Assembly (NCBI GenBank): GCA_036653715.1
Contig: JAVVTL010000092.1
Span: 1 to 5,565 of the forward strand
Length of the DNA: 5,565 bases
Reading direction: 5' to 3'
From: Scatomorpha sp036653715
Lineage (GTDB): Bacteria; Bacillota; Clostridia; Oscillospirales; Oscillospiraceae
The notes beneath the pieces were generated by a model, which saw only the letters and a list, made by a program, of their open reading frames with translations, made no database searches and was not told the origin of the DNA. Of the stretch, positions 5,410 to 5,565 are shown in pieces. Positions within the stretch are counted from its first letter, which is position 1. Each line of letters begins with the position of its first letter. Made by a program: the position numbers and the translations under genes.

Positions 5410-5438
5410 TTGACAACGCAAATCTGCTTTAGTATAAT
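5410..5438 (+). promoter_or_regulatory. Perfect-consensus sigma-A promoter of tRNA-Val(TAC)
   Basis: TTGACA (5410-5415) and TATAAT (5433-5438) match both consensus boxes at all 12 positions with a 17-bp spacer. An A-rich stretch (5392-5405) just upstream of the -35 box could act as an UP element. Transcription would start near 5445, giving a leader of about 25-28 nt before the tRNA. Confidence 0.92.
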
Positions 5439-5452
5439 GGCAAAGCCGCTTA

Positions 5453-5559
5453 GGTCCGGTGGAGTCAATTCGGGAGCATAGCTCAGCCGGTTAGAGCACT
5501 TGCCTTACAAGCAAGGGGTCACTGGTTCGAGCCCAGTTGTTCCCACCAATTTCCGGACC
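5453..5559 (+). repeat. Leader-trailer inverted repeat flanking tRNA-Val(TAC)
   Basis: GGTCCGG (5453-5459) before the tRNA and CCGGACC (5553-5559) just after the CCA end are perfectly complementary. In the primary transcript they could close a 7-bp helix outside the acceptor stem and draw the two ends of the precursor together. They are separated from the tRNA by 12 nt on the 5' side and 4 nt on the 3' side. The complementarity is seen; the function is inferred. Confidence 0.5.
5472..5548 (+). tRNA. tRNA-Val (anticodon TAC)
   Basis: A complete 77-nt cloverleaf. The acceptor stem GGGAGCA pairs with TGTTCCC with one G-U pair. The D-stem is GCTC/GAGC, the anticodon stem CTTGC/GCAAG with loop CTTACAA, the variable loop GGGTC, and the T-arm ACTGG-TTCGAGC-CCAGT. 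The discriminator is A and CCA is encoded. Anticodon TAC (UAC in RNA) is the main valine decoder, reading GUA and, by wobble, GUG and often GUU. It has its own strong promoter at 5410-5438 and sits 78 bp downstream of hslO. Confidence 0.97.
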
Positions 5560-5565
5560 CAAACA

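Noticed and set aside
3..5548. Genomic island bounded by tRNA genes
   Set aside because: There is no integrase or other mobility gene, the tRNA 3' ends share no long direct repeat, and the genes look like core functions with uniform base composition.

Overview
The window looks like a core segment of a bacterial chromosome. The likely source is a GC-rich, low-oxygen Gram-positive bacterium of the Bacillota/Clostridia, possibly Oscillospirales-like. The reasons are strong AAGGAG/AGGAGG ribosome binding sites, TTGACA/TATAAT-type promoters, CCA-encoding tRNA genes, a YerC-type TrpR-like protein, an Hsp33 of the Gram-positive kind, and an NfeD/SPFH pair. The lineage is inferred from the text of the sequence; no database was searched. 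I see no insertion sequence, CRISPR array, integrase, phage gene or other sign of mobility.

The layout is two divergent operons, each ending in a valine tRNA. From a shared intergenic region at 3319-3488, the minus-strand operon runs leftward: NfeD-like membrane protein (3318-2842), SPFH/band 7 protein (2825-1887), eukaryote-type hexokinase (1834-554), FlK-like acyl-CoA thioesterase (531-136), then tRNA-Val(GAC) (79-3). The plus-strand operon runs rightward: YerC-like TrpR-family regulator (3489-3788), class I SAM methyltransferase (3785-4522), Hsp33 redox chaperone hslO (4524-5393), then tRNA-Val(TAC) (5472-5548).

Four sigma-A-type promoters can be read, all with 17-bp spacers. One drives each protein operon, back to back in the intergenic region, and one stands immediately before each tRNA. 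No convincing intrinsic terminator with a U-run separates either protein operon from its tRNA, so operon readthrough into the tRNAs is possible.

The NfeD and SPFH genes form a widely conserved membrane pair. The hexokinase and thioesterase are soluble enzymes apparently added downstream of that pair, behind a strong GC hairpin at 1853-1875. The plus operon is tightly packed, with an ATGA overlap and then a 1-bp gap, and carries a putative regulator, a methyltransferase of unknown substrate and a stress chaperone. I found no clearly undescribed system. The points most worth a second look are the eukaryote-type hexokinase with an intact active site in this context, the dyads over the promoters, the helix potential flanking tRNA-Val(TAC), and the symmetrical outward valine tRNAs.
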